Origin: Candidatus Nitrososphaera evergladensis SR1
GTDB lineage: Archaea > Thermoproteota > Nitrososphaeria > Nitrososphaerales > Nitrososphaeraceae
Length of the DNA: 64,000 bases
Direction: 5' to 3'
NCBI RefSeq assembly: GCF_000730285.1
Contig: NZ_CP007174.1
Span: 1,984,001-2,048,000 of the forward strand
Shown: positions 7,323-16,126 of the stretch, piece after piece
How positions within the stretch are numbered: position 1 is the first letter of the stretch
How the letters are laid out: each line of letters starts with the position of its first letter
Program-made: the position numbers and the translations under genes
The notes under the pieces: model-generated
Database searches by the model: none
What the model was told of the DNA's origin: nothing
The model's input: only the letters and a program-made list of their open reading frames with translations

Positions 7323-8561
7323 CTACTCCTCTGTTTTTTGCTGCTCCGGCGCTGCAGGTTCTGGCGGATCCTTGCGGTACGCCGACTTTAGCCATATCGG
7401 CGTGATTATCGTAGTTGCGGCGACCATTATGATTATGGCGGTGTAAATATTGCCGGTGAGTGCGCCAGAAGACACGCCGACTCCAGCCACGATGAGCCCG
7501 ACTTCGCCCCGGGATATCATGCCTATTCCCACCTTCATCGACTTGTTGCGGTCCTTAAGAAACAGCAGGGCAGGCAGGCCGCATCCGACCATCTTTGACC
7601 CTATCGCCACGGCTATCAGGGCGCCTGCAATAAGCAGCACGTCTGCGTTGACGCCCCTGAGATCAACCTGCGCGCCGATTATTGCAAAAAAGAGCGGCGC
7701 AAATATGATCTGCAGCTTGTCGACATACTCTTCAATCCTGTGGATTACTCGCGTGCTTGCTATCGCCATCCCCACTGCAAAGGCTCCCACAATTGGCGAC
7801 AGGCCAACGAACGCGGCGATGCCGGCGGCCGCAAAGAACGCGGCAGTGGCGATTCCCTCGATGCTCCCCCTGGACTTCCACAGTCTTTCGACGTGCAAAA
7901 GCCGCGGTATCAGGAAAATCGCGCCCACCAGCAGCGCGGCAAATATGCCGAGGATCTTTAGTATCAGAAACACGATGTCGGTTATCGCAGGCGTGACGTT
8001 GCCGGTCTGCACCATCGTAGTCACCACTGAAAGCACGGCTATTGCAAGTATGTCGTCGACTATGGCCGCGCCGATTATCAGCCTGGCCTCCTTTGCCCGG
8101 ATCCGGCCAAGCTCCGTCAGCACCTGAACAGAGATTGCAATGCTGGTAGCAGTAAGTGCGGTGGCAATGAGCATCGACTCTAGCGCGGCAAGGCCAAACT
8201 GCAGAAACACGAAATACCCAAGGAAAAAGGGCACTGCGACGCCGATTGCGCCCACGGTAAAAGCAGACGCGCCTCCCCTCAAAAATTCCCTGGGCGTTAT
8301 CTCCAGACCTGCGATAAACAGTATAACGACTGCAGACATTTCGCCGATTGTCCTGACAGTCTCGTCAAGATTTACAATCGGCTTGTCCTGGAACATGACA
8401 AGCCCGCCAAGCGCAAACGGCCCGACGATGATGCCGGCGACCAGCTCGCCAAGCACCACCGGCAACTTGATTCGTGCAAACAGCTCGGCAAATATCTTGG
8501 CCGCAAAGAGCAGTATGCCAAGCGAGATCATGACGTGCAAAAATGCTGCTTCGACTGCCAA
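7323..8561 (-). CDS. CPA2-family Na+(K+)/H+ antiporter
   Basis: A 412-residue membrane protein with about 12 helices, the usual length for the transport domain without a C-terminal TrkA domain. The ion-binding helix reads LIIGAAIVDDILAIAVLSVV; the Asp-Asp pair is the mark of electrogenic CPA2/NapA/Kef-type exchangers. The opening LGILLFAAKIFAELFARIKLP and GELVAGIIVGPF are typical of the family. It exchanges a monovalent cation for protons at the cytoplasmic membrane. The C-terminus ends in a short Pro/Glu-rich cytoplasmic tail. Confidence 0.9.
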   Translation of the reverse strand: MAVEAAFLHVMISLGILLFAAKIFAELFARIKLPVVLGELVAGIIVGPFALGGLVMFQDKPIVNLDETVRTIGEMSAVVILFIAGLEITPREFLRGGASAFTVGAIGVAVPFFLGYFVFLQFGLAALESMLIATALTATSIAISVQVLTELGRIRAKEARLIIGAAIVDDILAIAVLSVVTTMVQTGNVTPAITDIVFLILKILGIFAALLVGAIFLIPRLLHVERLWKSRGSIEGIATAAFFAAAGIAAFVGLSPIVGAFAVGMAIASTRVIHRIEEYVDKLQIIFAPLFFAIIGAQVDLRGVNADVLLIAGALIAVAIGSKMVGCGLPALLFLKDRNKSMKVGIGMISRGEVGLIVAGVGVSSGALTGNIYTAIIIMVAATTIITPIWLKSAYRKDPPEPAAPEQQKTEE

Positions 8562-8611
8562 GCGAGATAATAACCGCGCGTTAAAATAACGAGCGGGCCA
8601 TAAAAGACTAA

Positions 8612-8998
8612 CTAGGTTCTTTTGCCCTGCGCCGACTTTAGCGTCTCGGTCAGCTGGAAAAAGATCGGGTTTGCGCTTACGTCTACGAGGTTGAGCGTGC
8701 CGTTTTCCTTCACTATCTGCCGCTCAAACTTGTCCTTCTTTGCAAGCACGACAGACGAATAGTGGATTGTCCCCTTTAGTTTTTCTTGGACCACGCTTTC
8801 AGTATCGGGAAACACCGCGTGCTGGAACACGAGGCCGTTGCACCAGTTCATCGACGCGATCCCGCCGCCTGCAGCGCGCGACTGCGACAGCACGATGCGC
8901 ACAAGGTCCTCAAAGCCGTACTCTATCACCTCGTGCACCACCAGCTTTTTCCAAGGCTCGATAGAGATTTCCAAGCTGCATTCGATCAGCGTGTGCAT
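8612..8998 (-). CDS. Hypothetical soluble protein
   Basis: A 128-residue mixed alpha/beta protein with no signal or membrane segment. It lies between the antiporter and the TSUP pseudogene, all on the minus strand. No motif that I recognise; the length and codon use are like neighbouring real genes. Confidence 0.55.
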   Translation of the reverse strand: MHTLIECSLEISIEPWKKLVVHEVIEYGFEDLVRIVLSQSRAAGGGIASMNWCNGLVFQHAVFPDTESVVQEKLKGTIHYSSVVLAKKDKFERQIVKENGTLNLVDVSANPIFFQLTETLKSAQGKRT

Positions 8999-9011
8999 GT
9001 ATATAATAACC

Positions 9012-9769
9012 CTAGCTGTACAGGGCGCGCCAGAACATCACCGCGGCAACTGCAACCAAGATGAGCCCTATCAAAAGCTTGAGCGTCCGCTCGTCAAACC
9101 TGCCGGTGTATTTTGCGCCGACAAAGGCGCCCGCCATGGCAGTCGCGCCCATGACAGCAAGCACTTCATAGTCTACCTCACCATTTATGGCGTGTCCAAT
9201 AAGGCCTGCCGCTCCCATTGCGGAAGACGCGGCGAGGTTTGTGCCAACTGCAACCCGCGGTTCCATCTTTAGCACATTAATCACTGCAGGAAGCCTGATG
9301 CTTCCAAGCACAAGGCCCACAAGCCCTCCAAGAAAGCCCACGCCAAGGCCTATTGCGGACTCGGGTGCAAGGTTTGGGCGCAGATTTTCCGCGCCCTTGT
9401 GCCGCAGGCTCTTGATGAGCGAAAACGCCTCGTATGACACTATTGCACCGACAAGCAACAATAGCCCTTGTGCCGGCACAATGCGCGTAAAGAGCGATCC
9501 GGCAAATGCGCCTGCCGCTCCCGTCACCGCCATCACGGCAAACACGCGCCGATGCAGGTTGTTCTGCCTCATGTGCCGGATCGCAGCCGCAAGGGCGCCA
9601 AGCGTGCTTATCCCGTATTGGTTCCGGCGGCCACGCTTGCAAAAGCCTCCGCTCCAAAGATGAGCGGAAAGCGCACAACGCCCAGTACGAGCCCTACAAG
9701 CCCGCCTACAAACCCTATGGCAAGCCCAAGGGCTGCAAGGGCGGCAAGCGTAAGGGGGTCAGCAGCCAC
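9012..9769 (-). pseudogene. TSUP (TauE/SafE) family anion exporter, frameshifted
   Basis: The C-terminal 186 residues are an intact frame (9012-9572), but the family N-terminal half lies in another frame just upstream, from a GTG at 9769: it reads LAIGFVGGLVGLVLGVVRFP and ends at a stop just after AAGTNTG. Restoring one G in the run near 9611-9615 joins TNTG to ISTLGALAAAIRHM and gives one about 252-residue protein, the normal TSUP length, with the usual two internally repeated GxxGGxxGLVLG halves. It is either a single-base deletion or a sequencing error in a homopolymer. TSUP proteins export sulfite or organosulfonates, but the substrate here is unknown. Confidence 0.75.
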
Positions 9770-9896
9770 GCGACCACAGACGCGCTGCTTGGCTGATTAA
9801 TGTTTGCAACAGAGATCGTTTAGGCTTGCAGAGATTCTCGCAGGATATTTTCCGTACAGTTAGCTTTATTTCCAGCATCTATCTTTCTATGCCTTC

Positions 9897-9966
9897 AGGC
9901 TATGGCATTAGCCTTGGCGCAGCAGGCCTAAACCGCCCTTTTCCAGAGGTGCTGATAATGCCTACC
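9897..9966 (+). promoter_or_regulatory. Fluoride riboswitch (crcB motif)
   Basis: Upstream of fluC the + strand matches the crcB/fluoride aptamer. P1 is GGCATT (9904-9909) with AATGCC (9957-9962); an overlapping arm pairs AGGC (9897-9900) with GCCT (9911-9914). The conserved core AAACCGCC follows, P3 pairs CGCC with GGTG, and GCTGAT precedes the P1 3' strand, closing with CTACC. The positions of the invariant segments agree with known aptamers such as that of Thermotoga petrophila. The archaeal expression platform is unclear; the start codon is 51 bp downstream. Confidence 0.8.
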
Positions 9967-10017
9967 AGAAAATACAGCAGAAAAAATGGTGGGCAAAAGG
10001 AGACAGAGAGAAAGAAA

Positions 10018-10395
10018 ATGAAAGGAATAGAGTTTGTGCTGCTTGCTGCAGGCGCGGTCGCCGGCGCGTTTCTACGCTACAGGATGGCCGAGTCGCCGGT
10101 TATGCTCGACGCGCTCCCGGTAAACGTGCTAGTGATCAACATCACAGGCAGTTTCATTCTGGGCGTCTTTTCGATACTTGCAGCTGCATGGAATCTTGAT
10201 TCTCGCTACTCGCTTTTGGTGGCAATTGGTTTTTGTGGCTCCCTTACCACGATGTCGTCGTTTGCGCTAGAGACAAACAACCTGCTTGAAAACAGGCAGC
10301 TTGGCCTGGTCGCCCTCAACATAGCTGCCAACGTCGGACTGTCCATAGGCGCGATAATCGGTGGCAGGTCCATTGCAAGCGTACTCTTTAGGTGA
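10018..10395 (+). CDS. crcB: Fluoride channel FluC/CrcB
   Basis: A 126-residue protein of four membrane helices, the normal FluC length. Family motifs are GAVAGAFLRYRM near the N-terminus, VLVINITGSFILGVF (the N-x-x-G-S/F region) and GFCGSLTTMSSFALE, which holds the phenylalanine and TM3 break of the fluoride pore. FluC dimers export F- passively. The ATG at 10018 is chosen over the longer frame because that would run through the riboswitch. DUF190 follows 28 bp later, a known partnership. Confidence 0.9.
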   Translation: MKGIEFVLLAAGAVAGAFLRYRMAESPVMLDALPVNVLVINITGSFILGVFSILAAAWNLDSRYSLLVAIGFCGSLTTMSSFALETNNLLENRQLGLVALNIAANVGLSIGAIIGGRSIASVLFR

Positions 10396-10423
10396 GGCTT
10401 TGGAGGGAAAAATAACACACACA

Positions 10424-10738
10424 ATGGTTGCAAGAAAAATGGTTGCGCTTGCGATAAGGATAAAGAAGAACGACGAATTTGAGGGCAAGCGGCTGGAAAG
10501 GGTCCTTTTGGACTTTTTCGTAGAGTCTGGAATTTCCGGCTCCACGGTCTGGGCTGGCGTCGACGGATTTGGCAAGCGGGGCAGGTCAAAGGTGCAGATA
10601 GAAGGTATCACGGTCAACATGCCCCTCCTCATTGAAGTCGTGGACGAAAGGCAAAGGATAGAACCACTGCTTGCAGAGATAAAGAGGATGGTAGGCGACA
10701 ACGGACTTGTCACCCTTCACGATGTCGACGTGTTATGA
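10424..10738 (+). CDS. DUF190 family protein
   Basis: About 104 residues from the ATG at 10424. The small alpha/beta fold reads VALAIRIKKNDEFEGKRLER, then FFVESGISGSTVWAGVDGFG, then IEGITVNMPLLIEVVDE and a C-terminal MVGDNGLVTLHDVDVL. DUF190 proteins resemble PII-type regulators and commonly neighbour or fuse with fluoride channel genes, so it is probably part of the fluoride stress operon. An upstream in-frame ATG at 10361 overlaps fluC and is less likely. Confidence 0.85.
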   Translation: MVARKMVALAIRIKKNDEFEGKRLERVLLDFFVESGISGSTVWAGVDGFGKRGRSKVQIEGITVNMPLLIEVVDERQRIEPLLAEIKRMVGDNGLVTLHDVDVL

Positions 10739-10793
10739 CCCGCACGCACGCTAAGTATAATAGGCTACTTTAGGCATTAACGACAACCACTTT

Positions 10794-11657
10794 TTGGACA
10801 AGTCTGCAGTTTTCGACGAGGCAAGAAAGGCCGCATGGGTTTCCATATGGACGCTGATAGCAATAGGCGTCGCCGAGGTCCTGCTCTCCTTCTTCACCAA
10901 CAGCCTCACGCTCTTTGCAGACGGCCTTGACTCCCTTGCAGACGCGCTCGTCTCCTTTGTAGTGTGGTTTGGCATAAGGATGATCCACAGGCCAAAGAGC
11001 AGGCTCTTTCCCTTTGGCTACACCAAGATAGAGAGTTTTGCCGCGTTCGTTGCCGCAGTCATCATCCTGTTCCTTGGCGGTTCTATAGTATACAACGCCT
11101 ACCAGCATTTTCTCCACCCCGAGCCGGTCGGCAACTACCCCGTCACGATGGCCGCCCTTGCAGGCGCCGGCGCGGTGTCGCTTCATAGGGCGTTCAAGGT
11201 GAGAAGCGTCGCCAAAAAGTACGACCTCATATCGCTCAACCTCGACGCCAAGAACTCGATAAAGGACGGCACCGCCTCGTTCGTGGGTCTTGCAAGCGTC
11301 ATTGCGGCATTTTTTGGCATCCCCTACATGGACGCAATAGGCAGCATCATGATTGCAGGGTACATCTTTTACATGGCGTTTACCGCGCTAAAAGAGTCGG
11401 CGCTGGTGCTTGTCGACGCTGTCAAGAACCCCGAGATGCAGGCCGAGATGATAGCCCATATCGAAAAAAAGTTCAGCGTAAGGGTGGAAAAGATACTGCT
11501 CCGGCCGGCGGGGCAGGAGTTCTATGCGCAGGTGCACGTAGAGCTTGACAAAAACATGAGCCTGGACAAGGCAAACGAGTTGATGTCCAAGATACGTGCG
11601 TCTGTAATGTCAGAGTTTGAGACAGAAGACACGGTGGTAATTCCAAAGCCGGTCTAG
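10794..11657 (+). CDS. Cation diffusion facilitator (CDF) transporter
   Basis: A 287-residue protein with six membrane helices and a C-terminal cytoplasmic ferredoxin-like domain (about 205-287), the standard CDF layout. The TM2 metal site is ADGLDSLADA (DxxxD). The TM5 site reads KNSIKDG, with Asn in place of the usual His of zinc transporters, so the metal may be Mn, Fe or Co rather than Zn (inference). It starts with TTG. A TATA-like AAGTATAATA lies near 10752-10761. It exports divalent cations using the proton gradient. Confidence 0.9.
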   Translation: MDKSAVFDEARKAAWVSIWTLIAIGVAEVLLSFFTNSLTLFADGLDSLADALVSFVVWFGIRMIHRPKSRLFPFGYTKIESFAAFVAAVIILFLGGSIVYNAYQHFLHPEPVGNYPVTMAALAGAGAVSLHRAFKVRSVAKKYDLISLNLDAKNSIKDGTASFVGLASVIAAFFGIPYMDAIGSIMIAGYIFYMAFTALKESALVLVDAVKNPEMQAEMIAHIEKKFSVRVEKILLRPAGQEFYAQVHVELDKNMSLDKANELMSKIRASVMSEFETEDTVVIPKPV

Positions 11658-11795
11658 GACATAGACCAACATTTTCTAGAAATTATATTAAGCTATTCTC
11701 TATTTTAAACATAAAGCCGTATCGTTTAAAAATAATATAATTATTATAATGAACTTTGAGAAAAAGCAGAAATATTAAAGTCACGTATATAGGGC

Positions 11796-12386
11796 ATGTT
11801 GCCACAGTCATCGTCCGCAAAAGGGGCAATGGAAAATGGGGCAAAGTACGGCGCCATTGCAGGGTTGATAGCAACGTGGTCCATCTCGACTGCGATAGCT
11901 GCATCGGAACTTGAACTAGGCCTCCCAATAGGCACATTTTATGCGGTGATGGGTACAAGCCTTGGCGCAGGCGGTTTTGGCCCTGCCGCGTACCTGGGCT
12001 TTGGCCTGCACCTGCTGACAGGAGCGCTGCTTGGCGCAGTCATAGGACTTCTCATGTGCCGGTTTTTCATGATTAAGTTCCTGAACCCGTACCGGGCAGT
12101 TGCTGCTGGGATAGGTGCAGGAGTCGGTGTGTGGCTTGTGCTGTTCCTTCCAGTGACTGCGCTTTTGGTCCAGCCCTCGATTGCCAGGATAAGCTTTTTG
12201 CTTGCAGAGAGCATGCCGCTGCAGAGCGCGGTGCTTGGCAATGCTAGCCAGTTTGTGTGGGGCATTGCGCTCAGCGCAATTGCGTTCCACCTCGTATGGG
12301 GCGCAATATTTGGCTATACGGCAAGTGCGTTTTTGCGCATCAGGGCATTTCGCATGACGCATCCAGAGAAGGGGATGATGCAGTAG
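11796..12386 (+). CDS. Membrane protein, first of two tandem paralogues
   Basis: A 196-residue protein with about five membrane helices. Motifs GLPIGTFYAVMGTSLG, GLHLLTGALLGAVIGLLM and GVWLVLFLPVTALLVQPS recur in the next gene in the same order, so the two arose by duplication. AATATTAAAG near 11770-11780 could be its TATA box. The function is not recognised. The intergenic stretch 11658-11795 is AT-rich without another gene. Confidence 0.65.
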   Translation: MLPQSSSAKGAMENGAKYGAIAGLIATWSISTAIAASELELGLPIGTFYAVMGTSLGAGGFGPAAYLGFGLHLLTGALLGAVIGLLMCRFFMIKFLNPYRAVAAGIGAGVGVWLVLFLPVTALLVQPSIARISFLLAESMPLQSAVLGNASQFVWGIALSAIAFHLVWGAIFGYTASAFLRIRAFRMTHPEKGMMQ

Positions 12387-12388
12387 CA

Positions 12389-12988
12389 ATGGTGGCTGCT
12401 CAGGACAAGAATACAGTTGTCTCGCTGCAGAAAAACCGCGGCCTTGCGGTGGCCGGCGCGGGAGCCGCATCTGGCCTCATAGGCTCGCTTGCAATCTCGG
12501 CACTCATACTGCTTGCAGAAAGAGTTGCAGGACTGCCGGTAGGCACTTTTTACCTAATGCTTGTTTCTGCAATGTCGCAGGCGCAGGACTATAATACACT
12601 TGCAATAGTGCAGGGCCTGCTTTTGCACATGCTTGCCGGCACGGCATTAGGTCTTGTAATCTCGGCGCCGTTTGCAGTTTCAAAAAAAGCGTACATATCG
12701 CTTGGCAGGTTTGCGCCAGCGTACGGCCTTGCGGCAGGCGTGCTGGTCTGGGCCGCGCTGTTTCTTCCGGTCACGTACGGGACCATGATGCCGCTTTTGC
12801 AGTCGCTTGACGGCCAGTCAGTCATCAGCCAGCGCGTGCCCATCGGAACCCTGTTTAGCATTGCAGTGTCAGACATGCTTGCAATGATGGACAGGATCAT
12901 CTACACCGCGCTTGCGTTTAACATGCTCTTTGGGCTTGTCACGCTGATGCTCACGAGGGCTTTTGCAGAGGCGATAATCGGCAGGTAG
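12389..12988 (+). CDS. Membrane protein, second tandem paralogue
   Basis: About 199 residues from the ATG at 12389. It repeats the layout of its neighbour: GLPVGTFYLMLVSAMSQ, LLLHMLAGTALGLVISAPF and VLVWAALFLPVTYGTMMP. The gene starts 2 bp after the stop of the first copy, so they are co-transcribed and may form a heteromer. An upstream in-frame ATG at 12257 would overlap the first gene by 130 bp and is unlikely. Confidence 0.65.
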   Translation: MVAAQDKNTVVSLQKNRGLAVAGAGAASGLIGSLAISALILLAERVAGLPVGTFYLMLVSAMSQAQDYNTLAIVQGLLLHMLAGTALGLVISAPFAVSKKAYISLGRFAPAYGLAAGVLVWAALFLPVTYGTMMPLLQSLDGQSVISQRVPIGTLFSIAVSDMLAMMDRIIYTALAFNMLFGLVTLMLTRAFAEAIIGR

Positions 12989-13020
12989 TTTTATAAAGCC
13001 AACCAAGTCTTTCTCCGCAC

Positions 13021-13188
13021 ATGGTCCAGAGGCGCATCCTAAAGAACCAGAGAAGGGTGGGCGAAGCAGTCATGATTGTATCTGGGATCGGAGTTGGCAT
13101 CCTGGGCCTTGCTCTTAGCATCCCGCAGATCTCGTTTGGCGGCCTCTGCATAATCGGTCTTGGGATATTCTCGATATTCTGGAGATGA
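13021..13188 (+). CDS. 55-residue small membrane protein
   Basis: The ATG at 13021 begins a 55-codon frame. An N-terminal basic stretch (MVQRRILKNQRRVGEA) is followed by two hydrophobic stretches that could form one or two helices, ending FSIFWR. A TATA box TTTATAAA at 12990-12997 is 24 bp upstream, ideal for a leaderless transcript, which supports it as a real gene. The DsbA-like gene starts 11 bp downstream of its stop. Confidence 0.6.
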   Translation: MVQRRILKNQRRVGEAVMIVSGIGVGILGLALSIPQISFGGLCIIGLGIFSIFWR

Positions 13189-13199
13189 TATAACCGCAC

Positions 13200-13910
13200 A
13201 TGGGCAAAAAGAGTAACAAGAACATCCTCATTGCAGTCATTGCTGCAGGCATCATAGTTGCAGCCGGCGCCGGCGTGGCCTTTTCAAACACTTTTGCGCA
13301 AAAGCCACAGCAGCAGACCGATGAGGAATTTGCCAGGATGGTGTTTCAGAAAATGCAGTCGCCTACAATCGCGGCCGCTCCCGTGCTTGGGAACGCAAGC
13401 GCGCCAGTGACGGTGGTAGAGTTTGGCGATTATCTGTGCACGTTCTGCCACAGGTTCCACGAGGACACCAAGGACAAGCTCATGGCCGACTATGTGGAAA
13501 CCGGCAAGGCAAGGTTCGTGTTCAAGGACTTTCCGATAAACGACCACCTCGGAGGCGGCTCGTCCCTCGGCGCGCAGGCGTCGTACTGCGCAGCTGACCA
13601 GGGCAAGTTCTGGGAGTTCCACGATTTCATGTACAACAACTGGGGAGGCGAAAGGGCAGGATGGATAACCAAGGAGAACATGGCCGACTTTGCCCAGAAG
13701 GTAGGCGTTTCCAATGTTGACCAGTTCAAGTCGTGCCTTGACTCTGGCAAGTACGCAAGCGCAGTCAAGGACAACTACAACATGGCCAAGAGCGTCGGAC
13801 TGGGCGCCACTCCAAGCTTTGTAATAATTCCGGCGGCCGGCGAGCCCAAACTGGTGGTGGGCGCGCAGCCCTACCAAGTGTTCCAGCAGGTTATCGACGA
13901 GTCATCTTAA
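13200..13910 (+). CDS. Membrane-anchored DsbA/thioredoxin-like oxidoreductase
   Basis: A 236-residue protein: a basic N-terminus, one hydrophobic anchor (about 8-30) and an extracytoplasmic DsbA-type thioredoxin domain. The active site is EFGDYLCTFCHRFHED (CTFC); the cis-proline loop reads GLGATPSFVIIP. A further Cys pair (SYCAADQ and KSCLDSG) may be structural. Such proteins make or reshuffle disulfides in secreted proteins, which are common in this lineage. Its TAA shares TTAA with the convergent coiled-coil gene. Confidence 0.85.
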   Translation: MGKKSNKNILIAVIAAGIIVAAGAGVAFSNTFAQKPQQQTDEEFARMVFQKMQSPTIAAAPVLGNASAPVTVVEFGDYLCTFCHRFHEDTKDKLMADYVETGKARFVFKDFPINDHLGGGSSLGAQASYCAADQGKFWEFHDFMYNNWGGERAGWITKENMADFAQKVGVSNVDQFKSCLDSGKYASAVKDNYNMAKSVGLGATPSFVIIPAAGEPKLVVGAQPYQVFQQVIDESS

Positions 13911-15220
13911 CCCTGCTGGCGGCTGACCACATATCTTTTGCCTGTGAGCGAGAACAGGGTTTCAGAGACTTCCTTCAAGAGCGCGTCAACCCCGGCGTTC
14001 GTTTCTGCCGCCTGCTTCCTCAGCTGGTCAAGGCGCTGCCGCTCCCGTATGAGCCCGTCCTCGTGCTCTGCCATCATGGCCTCGACTCTTCTTCCATGCA
14101 AGACTACCCCGTGAATTCTCTCCTGATGCAGTGCCGCAATCTCGGCAGAGATAGAGGCCGACTCCTTTTGCAGCTGCGGAAGCGACGATTGAATGGACGC
14201 CAGGTACTGGAGCGCCTTGTCAGAGTCTTTTAGCTGCATCTGGCCGGAAGCAACTGACTTGTAGACCTCTGCAAGCAGCGCTGAATACGATGACGTGTCG
14301 CCCTGCTGTTGCTCGCCTCCAAGTGCCGTCCACGGCTCTTCAGACAGCACCCGCAGGCGCCTCTCCGTCTCCTTTGAGACGCCGTACGAGTATTTTGACA
14401 GTGCCTTTGAAACGTGTGAGAACATCTCTGCGACCTGCGCGTTGAACTGCTCCTGCCTTTTCTCTGCCTGCGCGAGTTTTTCCGCGGTGGCTTTGGCCTG
14501 TGCAAACTCGGCCGAGCCTTCAAGCGTCGCAAGCTCTTCCTTTAGTTTTGCAAGGTCAGATTCAAGCGCGGAGATGCGCTCCTGCGTGGCCTGCGCAGCC
14601 TGCTCCTCCGCCCTTGCTGACGAGGTCTTTTGCAGGATGGTGTTGAGCATGTTTGAGCACCTTGTAACCGGCGCGCGCTCTTGCTCAAACGCGGATATGG
14701 CCGCCTTGACATCCTTTAGCAGGTCTTCCAGGTCTCCAAGCTCGCCCTTCATACCAGAAGCGTGTTTTTTGAGAAAGTAGTTGAGCATCTTGCTGTGCGA
14801 GCCTGTGACTTCGCCAAAGCGGTGTATCATCGATTCCATTCTTTCCTTGAACTTTTTTGCGTCTCCAAGGGTCTGCACCTGCGGCAGTTCCGAAGATGCC
14901 TCGCGTCTTAGCGCGGACACCACCATCTTTTTGGTGTTTTCTATGTTGGAGCCAAACCTCTTTTCAAGCTCCTCAAGTTTCAGCTTTTCTTTTTCCATCC
15001 CATCGGCTATGGATGCAAGCGACGCAAGTGAGCGCATGGCAGATTCCCTTGCAGGCGCAAGCCGGGCAGAAAGCGACTGCACGCGGGCAGACTCGATGCT
15101 GTCAAGTAGCGACTGCACGTCCTGTATCGAGAGCATAGTGCCTGCCTGCGGCGTGTCCGGCGCAATCTGGGCCGGCTCGCTTTTTTCAGCCTCCTTCTTT
15201 TTGAATAATCCAAAAGGCAC
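13907..15220 (-). CDS. Long coiled-coil protein
   Basis: From a GTG at 15220 the protein is about 437 residues, almost all alpha-helical with heptad character, for example QERISALESDLAKLKEELAT and MEKEKLKLEELEKRFGSNIE. It has no membrane segment and no Walker motif, so it is not a complete SMC or Rad50. The N-terminus is LFKKKEAEKSEP. The GTG start is chosen because it leaves an 81-bp divergent promoter region to the gene at 15302; the frame is open up to 15370. A cytoskeletal or chromosome-associated role is possible but not shown. Confidence 0.65.
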   Translation of the reverse strand: MPFGLFKKKEAEKSEPAQIAPDTPQAGTMLSIQDVQSLLDSIESARVQSLSARLAPARESAMRSLASLASIADGMEKEKLKLEELEKRFGSNIENTKKMVVSALRREASSELPQVQTLGDAKKFKERMESMIHRFGEVTGSHSKMLNYFLKKHASGMKGELGDLEDLLKDVKAAISAFEQERAPVTRCSNMLNTILQKTSSARAEEQAAQATQERISALESDLAKLKEELATLEGSAEFAQAKATAEKLAQAEKRQEQFNAQVAEMFSHVSKALSKYSYGVSKETERRLRVLSEEPWTALGGEQQQGDTSSYSALLAEVYKSVASGQMQLKDSDKALQYLASIQSSLPQLQKESASISAEIAALHQERIHGVVLHGRRVEAMMAEHEDGLIRERQRLDQLRKQAAETNAGVDALLKEVSETLFSLTGKRYVVSRQQG

Positions 15221-15301
15221 AAGAATCTTTGGCGCACAATGAGCAAAAAACTGTTGCGGATCCGGGGAAAGGCTTAATGCGCAGTTGAAGGTAACTTTCT
15301 C

Positions 15302-16075
15302 ATGGCCGAGGGGCATGCCGCTCCAAAGCATTCTGTACTTGCTGGCGCCAAGACATGGTTTGCGCGCCATGAGCAGACTCTTTTAATAGTAAACTGCGTC
15401 AGCATTGCGCTTCTGTTTCTGCTTCACATATTTGGCTCGACAGTCCCGGTGTTTGCGCCGGCGCTTGGAAGCCTTGTCAACGTCTTTGCAATAGTGCTCG
15501 TGTCGTTCATCTTTGCAAGCGTGGTGTGGAAGGGCGTGGTGCCGGCAGTGATATGTATGCTTGGAGTCGTGCTCATGCACAACGCTATCATACTGCCGTA
15601 CTATCCGCCGGCAGACCCGACGTTTCCAGACTTTATGGTCAGGAGCCAGGACTTTTCAAGGAGCTCTGCGCAGGTGTCTGCGCAGGTTGCCTCGACCATG
15701 CACTTTATCCTCGGCCTTGGCATGGTGGCCCTTGCCATCACGCTTGCGTACAGGCCCGGCTTTTTGTTCACGAGAAACCGCCCGCGGCAGGAAGAAGGCG
15801 ACGATGATGACATTTGGTCAAAATACCCCATATGGTACGACAACATCAAGCTGGTAGGCGACCACAAGGAGCCGATGGCGCAGGCAAAGAGCCTGATGGA
15901 GGACAGGGACCGCTACCTGATATGGCGCTACGAATACGTGCTTGCCTACATTTACGGCACTGCCCACCTTGTCAGGCCGGACGGGCTCGTGCCCAAAAAG
16001 AACACGACGTTTGTGAGAGACGAGAAAAGCGGACTTTTGGTGGGCAAGGCCCGCCACACCGGCTACTTTTTCTAA
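15302..16075 (+). CDS. Hypothetical membrane protein with cytoplasmic C-terminal domain
   Basis: A 257-residue protein with four membrane helices (about 25-165), a loop rich in Pro and aromatic residues (PYYPPADPTFPDFM), and a soluble C-terminal half beginning with an acidic patch (EEGDDDDIW). The C-terminal half contains YLIWRYEYVLAYIYGTAHLV. I do not recognise the family. It is divergent from the coiled-coil gene. Confidence 0.6.
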   Translation: MAEGHAAPKHSVLAGAKTWFARHEQTLLIVNCVSIALLFLLHIFGSTVPVFAPALGSLVNVFAIVLVSFIFASVVWKGVVPAVICMLGVVLMHNAIILPYYPPADPTFPDFMVRSQDFSRSSAQVSAQVASTMHFILGLGMVALAITLAYRPGFLFTRNRPRQEEGDDDDIWSKYPIWYDNIKLVGDHKEPMAQAKSLMEDRDRYLIWRYEYVLAYIYGTAHLVRPDGLVPKKNTTFVRDEKSGLLVGKARHTGYFF

Positions 16076-16126
16076 AAGACAAAGATGCAAAATTTTTAAA
16101 GGGTCACGCACCACCCCATCCCAAGA

